The notes beneath the pieces are model-generated. The model ran no database searches and had not been told where the DNA came from. It was given only the letters and a program-made list of their open reading frames with translations. This document shows positions 27,617 through 36,028 of a stretch of DNA of 64,000 bases, in pieces. A program made the position numbers and the translations under genes. This DNA is from Bin55 sp965220235 (GTDB lineage: Bacteria; Pseudomonadota; Gammaproteobacteria; Pseudomonadales; Azotimanducaceae), in assembly GCA_965220235.1 (NCBI GenBank), contig OZ244815.1, positions 1,798,001 to 1,862,000 on the forward strand, given 5' to 3'. Position 1 is the stretch's first letter, and each line of letters begins with the position of its first letter.

Positions 27617-28428
27617 AGCAACGTATAGCCATATTCTGCAATTCGCTGTTGAATTCGTTCGTCACGAAGGAAGTCAAGAAATTGACGGGCAGCAATCGCG
27701 TTTCGACTTGCTTTCAAGACAACTGCGTCCTGTCGTATGGGTTCGTGACAGTCTCTCGGCACAATGGCATAACTACCTTCTTTCACACCCGTTGCGATTC
27801 TGATGCTTGCTAATGCAACGAAACCTGCATCGGCGTTGCCGGTTGTTACGTGAGCATACGTTTGCCCAACATTCTCGCCATGTACAAAGCGAATTCGTGC
27901 TCGATCAAATCGAAAACACTTCGATAGAGCCTCCTCGGCTGCCTTACCGTACGGAGCCAGATCGGGTTGTGCAAACGCGACGACACCTACTTCATTGCCT
28001 ATTTGGAGAGTATTCTCCGAATCGAAGTTTGGCTGCGAGCCAGGGTGCCACCAAGCAAGCCTACCTTCTGCATAGGTCGTGAGCGTGTCTTTGATGGTCA
28101 CACCATCATCGACTAGTCGATGAATGCGAGTTTGATCTGCTGCAAGAAACAGATCGATAGCCATCCCGTTTTTAATCTGTGCATAGAGCTTCCCTGTCGA
28201 TCCTATGATGAGATTTACGTCGATATGCGTTGCATCTGTGAATTCAGCTGCGATTTCATTCAGAACAGGTGCGAAGTTTGTAGCGACGGCAATACGTAGC
28301 TCCCCCGTTGCTGTAGGGTCAGCAGACGTATTCGAACTTAGGACAACCGTGACGAGTAGAAGCACAACATGGCGGACTCGCTGCCCTAATTTCGCTGATC
28401 TCGTCAGAGGTACGAATTTACCCAACAA
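27613..28428 (-). CDS. modA: Molybdate ABC transporter substrate-binding protein
   Basis: Periplasmic molybdate receptor of 271 residues. A basic start and hydrophobic stretch (LGQRVRHVVLLLVTVVLSSNTSA) form a signal peptide that would be cut near residue 36. The mature part begins GELRIAVATNFAPVLNEIAAEF, with the anion-binding IIGSTGKLYAQI segment and the GNADAGFVALAS strand. First gene of modABC, divergent from a zinc alcohol dehydrogenase with only 52 bp between starts. No ModE gene or obvious ModE box was found there. The operon fits the two molybdenum hydroxylases elsewhere in the window. Confidence 0.92.
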   Translation of the reverse strand: MLGKFVPLTRSAKLGQRVRHVVLLLVTVVLSSNTSADPTATGELRIAVATNFAPVLNEIAAEFTDATHIDVNLIIGSTGKLYAQIKNGMAIDLFLAADQTRIHRLVDDGVTIKDTLTTYAEGRLAWWHPGSQPNFDSENTLQIGNEVGVVAFAQPDLAPYGKAAEEALSKCFRFDRARIRFVHGENVGQTYAHVTTGNADAGFVALASIRIATGVKEGSYAIVPRDCHEPIRQDAVVLKASRNAIAARQFLDFLRDERIQQRIAEYGYTLL

Positions 28429-28480
28429 TTCTGGTCGCAGCGGTTAGACTACGAAGTTAAACACATTAACGATTTCTATT

Positions 28481-29527
28481 GTGAGCTCTTACGCTGCGGT
28501 CGAATGGACCGAACAACGCGATCTTCAACTAATCGAACGTGAGTTCGAGCCTCCTGCCAACGACGAAGTCACCATAGCAGTCGAAAGTGCCGGTATTTGC
28601 GGCTCTGATCTACATTTCTTTCGCGGTGACTTCTCGCCACACCCCGGTACGACACCGGGTCATGAATTTGCAGGACGAGTTGCCGCAGTTGGTCGAAATG
28701 TCTCTACCCATCGAGAGGGAGACCTTGTCGGTGTCGAACCGTTGTTGCGTTGCGGACTCTGTGAGTTTTGTCTTACAGGCGACTATCACGTTTGCCAGCA
28801 ACGAAAGCTGGTCGGCGAAGGTCAGCATGGCGGCATGAGTCAATACGCGACAGTTCCCGCCCACATCGCTTACCAAGTCCCTACCTCTGTTGATGCAGAA
28901 GGCGCTGCTTTAGCCGAGCCACTTGCTTGCTCTGTGCACGGGTTTCGAAAGATTGGTCTCCAAGGGCATGAAACGGTGTTCATTGTCGGCGCTGGTACGA
29001 TTGGCCTAACCGCGATACTCGCAGCTCGCGCTGTTGGTGCACGGGTGATCGTTTTAGCACGTCACCCTCATCAACAAGCTGCGGCCAAAAGACTTGGTGC
29101 CATTGAAGTTCTAGGTGAAGACGAAGGATCGGAAAAACGCATCTCCGACTTAATTGCTGGAAACGCCGTCGACGTCGCGGTCGAGACCGTAGGGGGCAAA
29201 GCAGAGACGCTTTGGCAAGCACAACGGGTTCTTCGACCCAAGGGTAAACTAATCGTCCTTGGTGTATTCACCGGCGGTCCGGTACCGATCAACGCTTTGC
29301 ATCTGGCTATCAAAGAAATCGAGATGGTGGGATCAATGACGTACAATGCAAAGGACGGACACGTAGACTACGAAATAGCGCTTGAGGTTGTCGGCGGGTT
29401 TCTTGCTGAAATGAAATCACTAGTGTCGCACCAATTCGATTTAGATCATGCCAATGACGCGTTTCGCACGGCGGCGGACAAGTCAACTCAATCGCTGAAA
29501 GTTCATTTCAACCCAAACACTATTTGA
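28481..29527 (+). CDS. Zinc-dependent alcohol dehydrogenase (MDR, threonine/sorbitol dehydrogenase-like)
   Basis: Medium-chain dehydrogenase of 348 residues. The catalytic zinc ligands Cys40 (GICGSDLHF) and His61-Glu62 (PGHEFAG) and the structural zinc cysteines 91, 94, 97 and 105 are all present. The Rossmann motif is in FIVGAGTIGLTAILAARAVGA. The GTG at 28481 directly begins the domain. The substrate is a secondary alcohol or polyol by family. It is followed 56 bp later by a rubredoxin on the same strand, an unusual partner for an NAD enzyme, so the two may simply share a transcript. Confidence 0.92.
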   Translation: MSSYAAVEWTEQRDLQLIEREFEPPANDEVTIAVESAGICGSDLHFFRGDFSPHPGTTPGHEFAGRVAAVGRNVSTHREGDLVGVEPLLRCGLCEFCLTGDYHVCQQRKLVGEGQHGGMSQYATVPAHIAYQVPTSVDAEGAALAEPLACSVHGFRKIGLQGHETVFIVGAGTIGLTAILAARAVGARVIVLARHPHQQAAAKRLGAIEVLGEDEGSEKRISDLIAGNAVDVAVETVGGKAETLWQAQRVLRPKGKLIVLGVFTGGPVPINALHLAIKEIEMVGSMTYNAKDGHVDYEIALEVVGGFLAEMKSLVSHQFDLDHANDAFRTAADKSTQSLKVHFNPNTI

Positions 29528-29583
29528 TTGACGTACCTTGAGACGTTAAAAACGATTTCGAAATTTCATTTCGCGGAGAAGAG

Positions 29584-29760
29584 ATGTCAGACGAATTGAA
29601 GAAATACCAGTGCATGACCTGTGGCTTCATCTACGATGAAGCTGAAGGGTTGCCGGATCAGGGTATTGAAGCGGGCACCCGGTGGTCCGAAGTGCCCGAA
29701 GATTGGCTTTGCCCAGAGTGTGCGACGCCTAAAGAAGATTTCGAAATGGTGGAGATCTAA
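29584..29760 (+). CDS. Rubredoxin
   Basis: A 58-residue iron protein with one Fe(Cys)4 site: CMTCGFIYDEAEG gives Cys10 and Cys13, and WLCPECATPK gives Cys43 and Cys46. Tyr17, the aspartate/glutamate pattern and Trp41 are the usual core residues. A GGAGA ribosome binding site lies just before ATG 29584. Rubredoxins pass single electrons to alkane hydroxylases, rubrerythrins, flavodiiron proteins or oxygenases; none of those clear partners is adjacent, though the region is rich in oxygenases. It was short enough to be missed by length-limited gene calling. Confidence 0.95.
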   Translation: MSDELKKYQCMTCGFIYDEAEGLPDQGIEAGTRWSEVPEDWLCPECATPKEDFEMVEI

Positions 29761-29763
29761 ACG

Positions 29764-29779
29764 CACGCTCCGAAGCGTG
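29764..29779. terminator. Short inverted repeat after rubredoxin
   Basis: CACGCT and AGCGTG with a four-base loop, just after the rubredoxin stop and between convergent genes; followed by an AT-rich but not T-only stretch. Weak terminator candidate. Confidence 0.35.
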
Positions 29780-29822
29780 ATATTTGGCTAACTGGTGGAA
29801 TTTCCGCGGGTTAGTTCACCGT

Positions 29823-30245
29823 TCACGCACGTTCACAAACCACGACTGGGATTTCCCGCGTACCAGCACGACCCTGGTACTCGACGTAAGTCGGGAAGAT
29901 CGAACTCATCAGTTCCCAAAGTTTTGCGCGTTCATCGCCTTGTGCTGTTCGCGCATTCGCTTTAAATCGTTCCGCTTTGACTTGAAGTTCAACTTCCGGG
30001 TTTGCGTCGAGATTTAAGTACCAGGCAGGGTGATGTGAGTGACCGCCCTTGGATGCAACTACGATATAGGCGCCATCATGCTCGCCGTAGATTAGCGGTA
30101 GTTGGCGACTTTCACCTGATTGCCGCCCTTTGGTGGTAAGAAGTAGGGTAGGAAGACCATTCCACATATGGCCGTCCTCACCGTCGGATGCAATGTAGCG
30201 ATCAAGGTGATCTTGAATCCAATCTGATAGCTTCAGTTCGGACAT
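29823..30245 (-). CDS. Nitroreductase/deazaflavin-dependent oxidoreductase family protein (DDN-like)
   Basis: Split-beta-barrel protein of 140 residues like the F420-dependent Ddn/DUF385 family. Typical stretches are LPTLLLTTKGRQSGESRQLPLIYG, AYIVVASKGGHSHHPAWYLNLDANPEVELQV and the C-terminal YVEYQGRAGTREIPVVVCER. In characterised members this fold binds F420 or a flavin and reduces small molecules. Whether this organism makes F420 cannot be seen here. It is convergent with rubredoxin, 62 bp apart, and 59 bp from the upstream crotonase on its own strand. Confidence 0.88.
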   Translation of the reverse strand: MSELKLSDWIQDHLDRYIASDGEDGHMWNGLPTLLLTTKGRQSGESRQLPLIYGEHDGAYIVVASKGGHSHHPAWYLNLDANPEVELQVKAERFKANARTAQGDERAKLWELMSSIFPTYVEYQGRAGTREIPVVVCERA

Positions 30246-30304
30246 GTTTTTCTCCGTTTTTAAAGATGGGTAGGTAGATGTGTGCCGAATACGTGGTATG
30301 TTCC

Positions 30305-31192
30305 CTAGTCGCGGTATGTGTCGAGATCCCTGAATTGGTTATCTCGCCAATCAACCGCGGCGCGAAAACCTAGTTCCTGCATCTTTTCTTGCCATAGGTA
30401 CGCAAATTCGGTCATTTGTGCCATCGCGTCATGTTCGGTACTACTGCGAACAGAAGAGTAAATTCCCATGTTCTCGTAGAAACGATTCATATTGAGTTTG
30501 AGTATGGCTAGGTGGTCAGCGGACATGATCGCTAATCGATCGGCGAACGCAATCGTTCGTTCCTCAAGCTCTTCTTTTGGCCACGCGTAATTGATCATGC
30601 CGATCCGTTCAGCCTCGGCAGCCGAAATACTCTCGCCCGTATACGACAGTTCTTTCGCCTTTCGCATACCTAGAACCAGCGGCCAAATCACACCATTACG
30701 TGCAACCCCGAGTCCACGATGTCCAGGATGCCCTATTTCCGTGTCATCTGATGCAACGACTAGATCGGCCATCATGGCTAACTCACAACCCCCCGCTAGC
30801 GCATACCGGTGTACGGAAGCGATAGTGACTTTCGCCATATTCCAGAAGTACATCTGAATATCCGTAATTTGCTGCATACTTGTGCGAGCGCCCATGATGA
30901 GCCTGCGTCGTTTCTCGTCGACGGATTTGTAACGTCGATTGGGACCGCCACCGCCACCCGGATTAGGCGTGAGATCGTATCCAGCACAAAACGCGCGTCC
31001 GGCGCCGCGTAGGATGATCACGCGAATAGAGTCGTCTGCCTCCATGTCATGCAGTACGTCGTTTAGTTCAAAAAGTAACCCACCTGACAGTGCATTCAGC
31101 TTTTCAGGTCGGTTCATCGTAATCCTTCCGACTCGGTCGTCTGTGCCGACACGGTCGACGATTAGATTGTCGTAGTCATCGTAATTGGGCAT
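30305..31192 (-). CDS. Enoyl-CoA hydratase/isomerase (crotonase family)
   Basis: Crotonase-fold protein of 295 residues, clearly related to the one at 17337-18248. It shows VGRITMNRPEKLNALSGGL, GAGRAFCAGYDLTPNPGGGGG and HRYALAGGCELAMMADLVVASDDTEIGHPGHRGLG. A glycine-rich loop after the first oxyanion segment is unusual. It precedes the deazaflavin-type gene on the same strand and may be co-transcribed. The acyl-CoA substrate is unknown. Confidence 0.92.
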   Translation of the reverse strand: MPNYDDYDNLIVDRVGTDDRVGRITMNRPEKLNALSGGLLFELNDVLHDMEADDSIRVIILRGAGRAFCAGYDLTPNPGGGGGPNRRYKSVDEKRRRLIMGARTSMQQITDIQMYFWNMAKVTIASVHRYALAGGCELAMMADLVVASDDTEIGHPGHRGLGVARNGVIWPLVLGMRKAKELSYTGESISAAEAERIGMINYAWPKEELEERTIAFADRLAIMSADHLAILKLNMNRFYENMGIYSSVRSSTEHDAMAQMTEFAYLWQEKMQELGFRAAVDWRDNQFRDLDTYRD

Positions 31193-31335
31193 GGTTCGAG
31201 TTCCGTTGGTCGATATTTAGGCGATACTATTTTGCTGATGAGCCGACGTGAAGTTGGAATGGTCGCGTGAACCGATCGGCGCATCAGTTGTTTCTTTGAT
31301 TAAGTGGACCTCGTGTCCAGGAGTAAGATCGAGTC

Positions 31336-31707
31336 ATGGTAGTTGTTTTAGTCAAATGGAAGATTAAGCCGGGTCATGAGGAGACGTTCATTGAGCACTG
31401 GGAGAAGGAACTCCGGGTAGGAGAGCAACGGGATTCGATTGGCGAATTCCTATGCAAACCCGAAGCTCGAGAGTATGCAACGTGGGGGTTGCCTGAGCCT
31501 GATGATCCTCCTTGCCACGTATTCGTAAACGTCGGGTTTTGGGTTGACGAATCAGCGTTTCTCGAACAGATCTCACCATATTTCTCGAATAACGAAGCGC
31601 CGATGCCATTTGAGGCGAGTAAACGGGTACGCACCGTGATGAATGCCGAGTCTTGGCGTATCGGGGAAGCATTTCTGCCTAGATTGAGCAGTGACGGCGT
31701 AGTTTGA
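31336..31707 (+). CDS. Small protein, possible antibiotic biosynthesis monooxygenase-like (ABM) fold
   Basis: A 123-residue protein of ferredoxin-like layout: the first strand VVVLVKWKIKPGHEETFIEHWEKEL matches the start of dimeric alpha/beta-barrel ABM proteins, and FVNVGFWVDESAFLEQI looks like a later strand and helix. Such proteins are heme-free monooxygenases, heme-degrading enzymes or unassigned. No catalytic residues can be pointed to. It is divergent from the crotonase gene by about 140 bp. Assignment is by pattern only. Confidence 0.6.
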   Translation: MVVVLVKWKIKPGHEETFIEHWEKELRVGEQRDSIGEFLCKPEAREYATWGLPEPDDPPCHVFVNVGFWVDESAFLEQISPYFSNNEAPMPFEASKRVRTVMNAESWRIGEAFLPRLSSDGVV

Positions 31708-31903
31708 AGTTAGAGCGATTCACTTTGCGGTACTCAAGTCACACAAAATCCCGAAATTCCCTAGTTTAGACAGTCAACAGTATCACTTAAATCTCAAAAT
31801 TACGGTGGTTGTGTTTAGATCAAGACCTTTCATTAATTCACCAGAGCAATAAATGGGTAAAATCACATATATAACTACCGATTTTAGTCTAATATCATGA
31901 GTT

Positions 31904-33055
31904 ATGTACACTAGATTACTCAAAAAGCTCACTAGATCGGCGTTCGTATTCGGTCCAAGGGGCGTCGGGAAGTCCACATGGGCTAGGACTGAGTTTCCTT
32001 CCGCCGCTACGTTCGACCTTCTGGATATGGAGCTCTTCTTGGAATTGACCGTGGATCCAAACACCCTCTATCGACGATTGGACTCCCTCAACGAGGGCGC
32101 ATGGGTATTTATCGACGAAATTCAACGAATCCCGGATCTGCTCAATGAAGTACACAGGCTGATTGAGAACAAGCGATTGAACGTGCTGATGACGGGTTCT
32201 AGCGCCCGGAAATTGCGTCGCGGGGGTGTAAACCTACTTGGTGGTAGGGCTAGTCACAAACTAATGTTCCCACTCGTATCCGCTGAACTTGGCGACGATT
32301 TCGATTTAGCTAAGGTACTACAGTACGGTTGTCTACCGACTGCTATGCAGGAAGGAGATGAAACTGAATATCTTCGGAGTTACGTCCAAACCTACGTAGC
32401 TCAGGAAATCGTCGCAGAAGCGCTCGTCCGCAACCTAGGTAATTTCGCGAGATTCTTAGAAATCGCAGCGCGTCAGAACGGCCAGACAGTCAATCCTGCA
32501 TCAATTGCGGCTGACGTAGGTGTGGATAGACGGACGGTTGTGAACCATTTTGACATCTTGATTGACACACTTTTAGGTACATGGTTACCAGCGTGGCGAC
32601 GGAAGACGAGTAACAAGCAACTACAACAGAGCAAGTTCTACTTCTTCGACTGTGGCGTTGTTCGTGCGATTATGAACAGAACTTCATACCCACCTAATCC
32701 GGAAGAGCGCGGTGCATTGTTAGAGACACTAATCTATAACGAAATGCGAGCATACCTTGAATATGCAAATTTGCATTTCCCAATCTCGTATTGGCGTACG
32801 TACGACGGAGCAGAGGTTGATTTTGTCGTCGAAACGCCAGAGAGAATCATCGCGATCGAAGTCAAGAATTCGAGTTCTTGGCAAAGGAAATTCAATCGTG
32901 GGTTACGCCGATTTGAACGCGAAGCACCTCAGTCGTATTCGATTAGTTGCTTTGGGATCTACGGTGGATCCAACGAGCAGTTGTGGGAAGACATTCACGT
33001 GGTTCCAGTGATCGGTTTCTTAAAGAGACTCTGGAACGGTGAGATCATTTCGTAA
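31904..33055 (+). CDS. AAA ATPase with C-terminal DUF4143 domain (second copy)
   Basis: A 383-residue paralogue of the protein at 14089-15246. Walker A GPRGVGKS is at residues 18-25 and Walker B VFIDE at 68-72. The segment TGSSARKLRRGGVNLLGGRA is identical to the first copy over about 20 positions, but the flanking parts differ strongly, so this is an old duplication or separate acquisition. The C-terminal EVDFVVE and IAIEVKN give the D-ExK pattern of PD-(D/E)XK-like folds. The 196-bp region before it is AT-rich and has no clear copy of the AAATATGAC operator. Function unknown; the gene stands alone. Confidence 0.9.
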   Translation: MYTRLLKKLTRSAFVFGPRGVGKSTWARTEFPSAATFDLLDMELFLELTVDPNTLYRRLDSLNEGAWVFIDEIQRIPDLLNEVHRLIENKRLNVLMTGSSARKLRRGGVNLLGGRASHKLMFPLVSAELGDDFDLAKVLQYGCLPTAMQEGDETEYLRSYVQTYVAQEIVAEALVRNLGNFARFLEIAARQNGQTVNPASIAADVGVDRRTVVNHFDILIDTLLGTWLPAWRRKTSNKQLQQSKFYFFDCGVVRAIMNRTSYPPNPEERGALLETLIYNEMRAYLEYANLHFPISYWRTYDGAEVDFVVETPERIIAIEVKNSSSWQRKFNRGLRRFEREAPQSYSISCFGIYGGSNEQLWEDIHVVPVIGFLKRLWNGEIIS

Positions 33056-33245
33056 CGGCAGAAGATTCGGGTGCAAGAACGGTCTAAGCGAACTCTAATC
33101 GCTAGTGCATGCGACACGCGCACTTGAAACGTATTTCGATTTCTTATCGATGAGTACTAGGACGCTTAGATCTACACACTGACCCAACGATTGACGCTTA
33201 AAATGGCGCGTTCGAATTTCCTGTACAACGGATTAGGTCACGACG

Positions 33246-34001
33246 ATGAGACTAGAAGACATTAGCCATATTGGCGTCCTTGGTGGCGGCGTAATGGGTG
33301 GTGGTATTGCCCAAATCATGAGCGCGCTCGCAGGCTATCGAGTAATCGTTCGAGATCTGACGCAAGAAATACTTGATGACACTCGAGACGAAGTCGTTGA
33401 GCGTAAATGGGGCGTCAAACGTGCTGTTGAACGAGGGAAATTAGGCTTCGACCAAGCGACTCGAGCAATCGAGAACGTCTCTTACACACTAAATGTGGAA
33501 GATCTTGCTGATTGTGACCTGATCATTGAGGCTGTGCCGGAACAACTCGCGCTGAAACAAGCCGTCTTCAAAGAACTCGATGGCGTCGTAAAGGCAGATT
33601 GCATCTTTGCATCGAATACTTCCGGTTTCGTTATCAAGGAGATCGCTCAGGACGTCAGTGACGAACGAAAGCGAAATTTCGTAGGAATGCACTTTTCGAA
33701 CCCAGTTCCAGTCATGAAGATGCTTGAAGTGATTACCACTGACGAATCGGACCCTGAGGTTGCAGAAATCTGTAAAGCCATTGGTGAAGCCGCTGGAAGA
33801 GCGGTTTCGATGGTCAAGGACAAGGAAGGAACGTACGGCTTTATCTTGAACCGTGTCTTCGCTGCCGCCGCTCGTGAAGCGAAACAGATCGTCGATGATG
33901 GTTTGGCTTCGCCGGAAGATGTGGATAAAGCGATGATTACCGGACGTAATTGGCCAGCAGCTTTCTTCGGGTCACGCGGCGGAATCGGAAAGCAATGGTG
34001 A
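33246..34001 (+). CDS. 3-hydroxyacyl-CoA dehydrogenase, short form
   Basis: NAD-dependent oxidation of an L-3-hydroxyacyl-CoA. The Rossmann motif GVLGGGVMGGGIAQIM is near residues 10-25, SNTSGF near 125, and the catalytic His in GMHFSNPVPVMKMLEV near 148. The C-terminal 3HCDH domain begins with TYGFILNRVFAAAAREA but the protein stops at 251 residues after GRNWPAAFFGSRGGIGKQW, about 30-40 short of common stand-alone enzymes. No continuing frame is visible after the stop, so it may be a natural short subgroup. It would work with the crotonases and acyl-CoA dehydrogenases of the window. Confidence 0.87.
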   Translation: MRLEDISHIGVLGGGVMGGGIAQIMSALAGYRVIVRDLTQEILDDTRDEVVERKWGVKRAVERGKLGFDQATRAIENVSYTLNVEDLADCDLIIEAVPEQLALKQAVFKELDGVVKADCIFASNTSGFVIKEIAQDVSDERKRNFVGMHFSNPVPVMKMLEVITTDESDPEVAEICKAIGEAAGRAVSMVKDKEGTYGFILNRVFAAAAREAKQIVDDGLASPEDVDKAMITGRNWPAAFFGSRGGIGKQW

Positions 34002-34071
34002 GACCGGCGATCGACCGAATAGCGGCAGAATCCGGCTAAGCTGATTGGCGATCGATCGCTACGCTTGCCAG

Positions 34072-35103
34072 CTAGCGTTTGATCCGATATACATCTGGAA
34101 AGGGAATCTTCTTCCCCTTTAATCCGTCGTATATGGCGCGATTGAGTTCTAGGTCATATTTGTCGAAATCAACTTGCGGTCTAAGTTGCAGCGTTCCGTT
34201 TGAAGGTTCCTCGTCGAATAGACTCAGATACGGCGGCACCCTTCGTTCTGATTTTTGTTGTCTAGGTCTGGCAGGCGACTTTCCAAACGGAAATGCTCCG
34301 GCGACGTCCATAAGTTGACCGAATCGAATCGGATTGCGATCAAGCGCTTCCTGAGTCACCGTAGGTCTAAACGGTTCTTGAGATTGCATGTGTGGACGAC
34401 AATAGGTCGCAAGCATCATTAAGCGTAATCCGTTCGTCTTGCGCGGATACGAGCCGTGCCAAGTGTGATCTCCCCAGATGATCATGGACCCCATGGGAGC
34501 TTCGACAGGATGTGCTCGATCTAGCCAGTACTCAGCTTCCTCAGAAGAAGGAAATCTGCGCCACCGGTGACTCCCTGGCACGAAACTCAGCGCACCGTCG
34601 TCTTTAGAGTAATCGGAGAGAAGGTAGTTGAAATTCGCCGTGAACGGTTCCGGCGGGAAAGTCACCATCTCGAACTGTGCCCAATCAGCGTGTATGCCGG
34701 TGCGGGCGGCGCCTTCCCCTTTTAACCAACCATCACACAAGCTCAAGATGCAATTCGTGCCGAGTAGATACTGAACTAAACCGAATCCCGCCGGATTTGG
34801 TAAGGCTCTCTCGAAAATCGGATCATCCCACAACATAAACCGCATCAGTTCCTGACCGTCAGCAAAGACCTCGTCAAGTTCGGACACGTCGCATTCTTTT
34901 CGCTCACAAGCAACCGTTAGCAATGCATCGCGAACAGCCTCATGTTGCTCTTGCGGCCCCACCTTTTCTGGTGGGATGACCGTAAAACCGAACGCCTCCA
35001 GCTCTGCGATGTGCTCGAGCAAATCGAGTTGCTTGAGTTCTCGATACAGTTCAGGTAGGTGTCTTGCTGATGTCCAATCGTTGATTTCCATTGATTTGCT
35101 CAA
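34072..35103 (-). CDS. Phytanoyl-CoA dioxygenase (PhyH) family protein
   Basis: Fe(II)/2-oxoglutarate oxygenase candidate of 343 residues. The iron motif H-x-D is in GIHADWAQFE and the distal His and 2-oxoglutarate Arg are in HTWHGSYPRKTNGLRLMM. The pieces DDGALSFVPGSHRWRR and GSMIIWGDHTWHG match the interrupted PhyH at 7999-8901, so these two are close paralogues. TTG 35103 opens the frame; ATG 35091 (MEINDW) is also possible. It lies next to an SDR gene on the same strand, 69 bp downstream of its stop, and may act in the same pathway. Confidence 0.9.
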   Translation of the reverse strand: MSKSMEINDWTSARHLPELYRELKQLDLLEHIAELEAFGFTVIPPEKVGPQEQHEAVRDALLTVACERKECDVSELDEVFADGQELMRFMLWDDPIFERALPNPAGFGLVQYLLGTNCILSLCDGWLKGEGAARTGIHADWAQFEMVTFPPEPFTANFNYLLSDYSKDDGALSFVPGSHRWRRFPSSEEAEYWLDRAHPVEAPMGSMIIWGDHTWHGSYPRKTNGLRLMMLATYCRPHMQSQEPFRPTVTQEALDRNPIRFGQLMDVAGAFPFGKSPARPRQQKSERRVPPYLSLFDEEPSNGTLQLRPQVDFDKYDLELNRAIYDGLKGKKIPFPDVYRIKR

Positions 35104-35172
35104 TTCGGGAGGAGGCTGCTATTGCGAGCACGCGGATAAAGTCGAATTTCCTCCGCTCACTCGCTGAGTTAG

Positions 35173-35976
35173 CTAGATTTTGGCTGCCACGCCACCATCA
35201 ACATTAATGATTTCGGCAGTCAGAAAGCGCGATTCGTCAGAGACGAGGAAAAGCACTAAGTTGGCGACATCCTGCGGGTAGCCCGGTCCTTGAATAATCT
35301 GATGAAAATCGAACATCCTCTCAAAAACATGATGACCGCCGTCCGGATCTCTCGACGTACCACGGGTTGCCCCAGGTGTCAGAATCTGACCAGGTCGTAC
35401 GCAGTTAACGCGAATATTGTTTTTACCGCCAACACCCGCCATGTAGCGGGTGAGAGCATCTACGCCCGCCTTCGCGGCATAGTAGGAGGAGGATGTTGCA
35501 CCATATGCTTCTGCCATGGCTGGACTGAAGCCTCGTTGCGCGGCGAGCGACGACATATTGACAACTGCGCCGCCACCTGCAGCTACGAGGTGTGGCCAAA
35601 CGGCCTTACTCATGTAGAACGTCCCGGTTAGATTGACTTCGATCACGCGAATCCATTCTTCGTCAGGTTCATTCGGGAAATGACCACCAGCCCCGCCACC
35701 TGCGTTGTTAAAGAGGACGTCGATACGACCGTAAGTGTCCACAGCAGCAGAGACGGCGTTTTCCACCGATTCCTTGTCTCGTACATCACACGAGATAAAC
35801 GTTGCATCGCCACCGTCGGCTCGGATCGCTTCCTCTACTTCCTTGCCTTCAGCTTCCCGGCGGGCCATTAGTGCCACTTTGGCGCCTTCTTTCGCAAACG
35901 TGTGTGCGGTCGTCTCTCCGATGCCACTATTTCCGCCTGTGACGATTGCGACTTTAGATTTCAGTCGATCTGCCAT
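35173..35976 (-). CDS. SDR family NAD(P)-dependent oxidoreductase
   Basis: Classical short-chain dehydrogenase of 267 residues. The cofactor motif TGGNSGIG is near residues 14-21, NNAGGGAGG near 90, the catalytic Tyr in SSYYAAKAG (YxxxK) near 165, and the end carries EIINVDGGVAAKI. Basic residues after the first glycine motif (MARREAEG) favour NADP. It converts an alcohol to a ketone or the reverse; substrate unknown. Same strand and upstream of a PhyH gene, so oxidation of a hydroxylated product is a reasonable idea. Confidence 0.93.
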   Translation of the reverse strand: MADRLKSKVAIVTGGNSGIGETTAHTFAKEGAKVALMARREAEGKEVEEAIRADGGDATFISCDVRDKESVENAVSAAVDTYGRIDVLFNNAGGGAGGHFPNEPDEEWIRVIEVNLTGTFYMSKAVWPHLVAAGGGAVVNMSSLAAQRGFSPAMAEAYGATSSSYYAAKAGVDALTRYMAGVGGKNNIRVNCVRPGQILTPGATRGTSRDPDGGHHVFERMFDFHQIIQGPGYPQDVANLVLFLVSDESRFLTAEIINVDGGVAAKI

Positions 35977-36028
35977 GATGGTGTTCCTCCTGTATTGAGA
36001 TAAATGACGAGTCTTGGTCGGGAAATGC

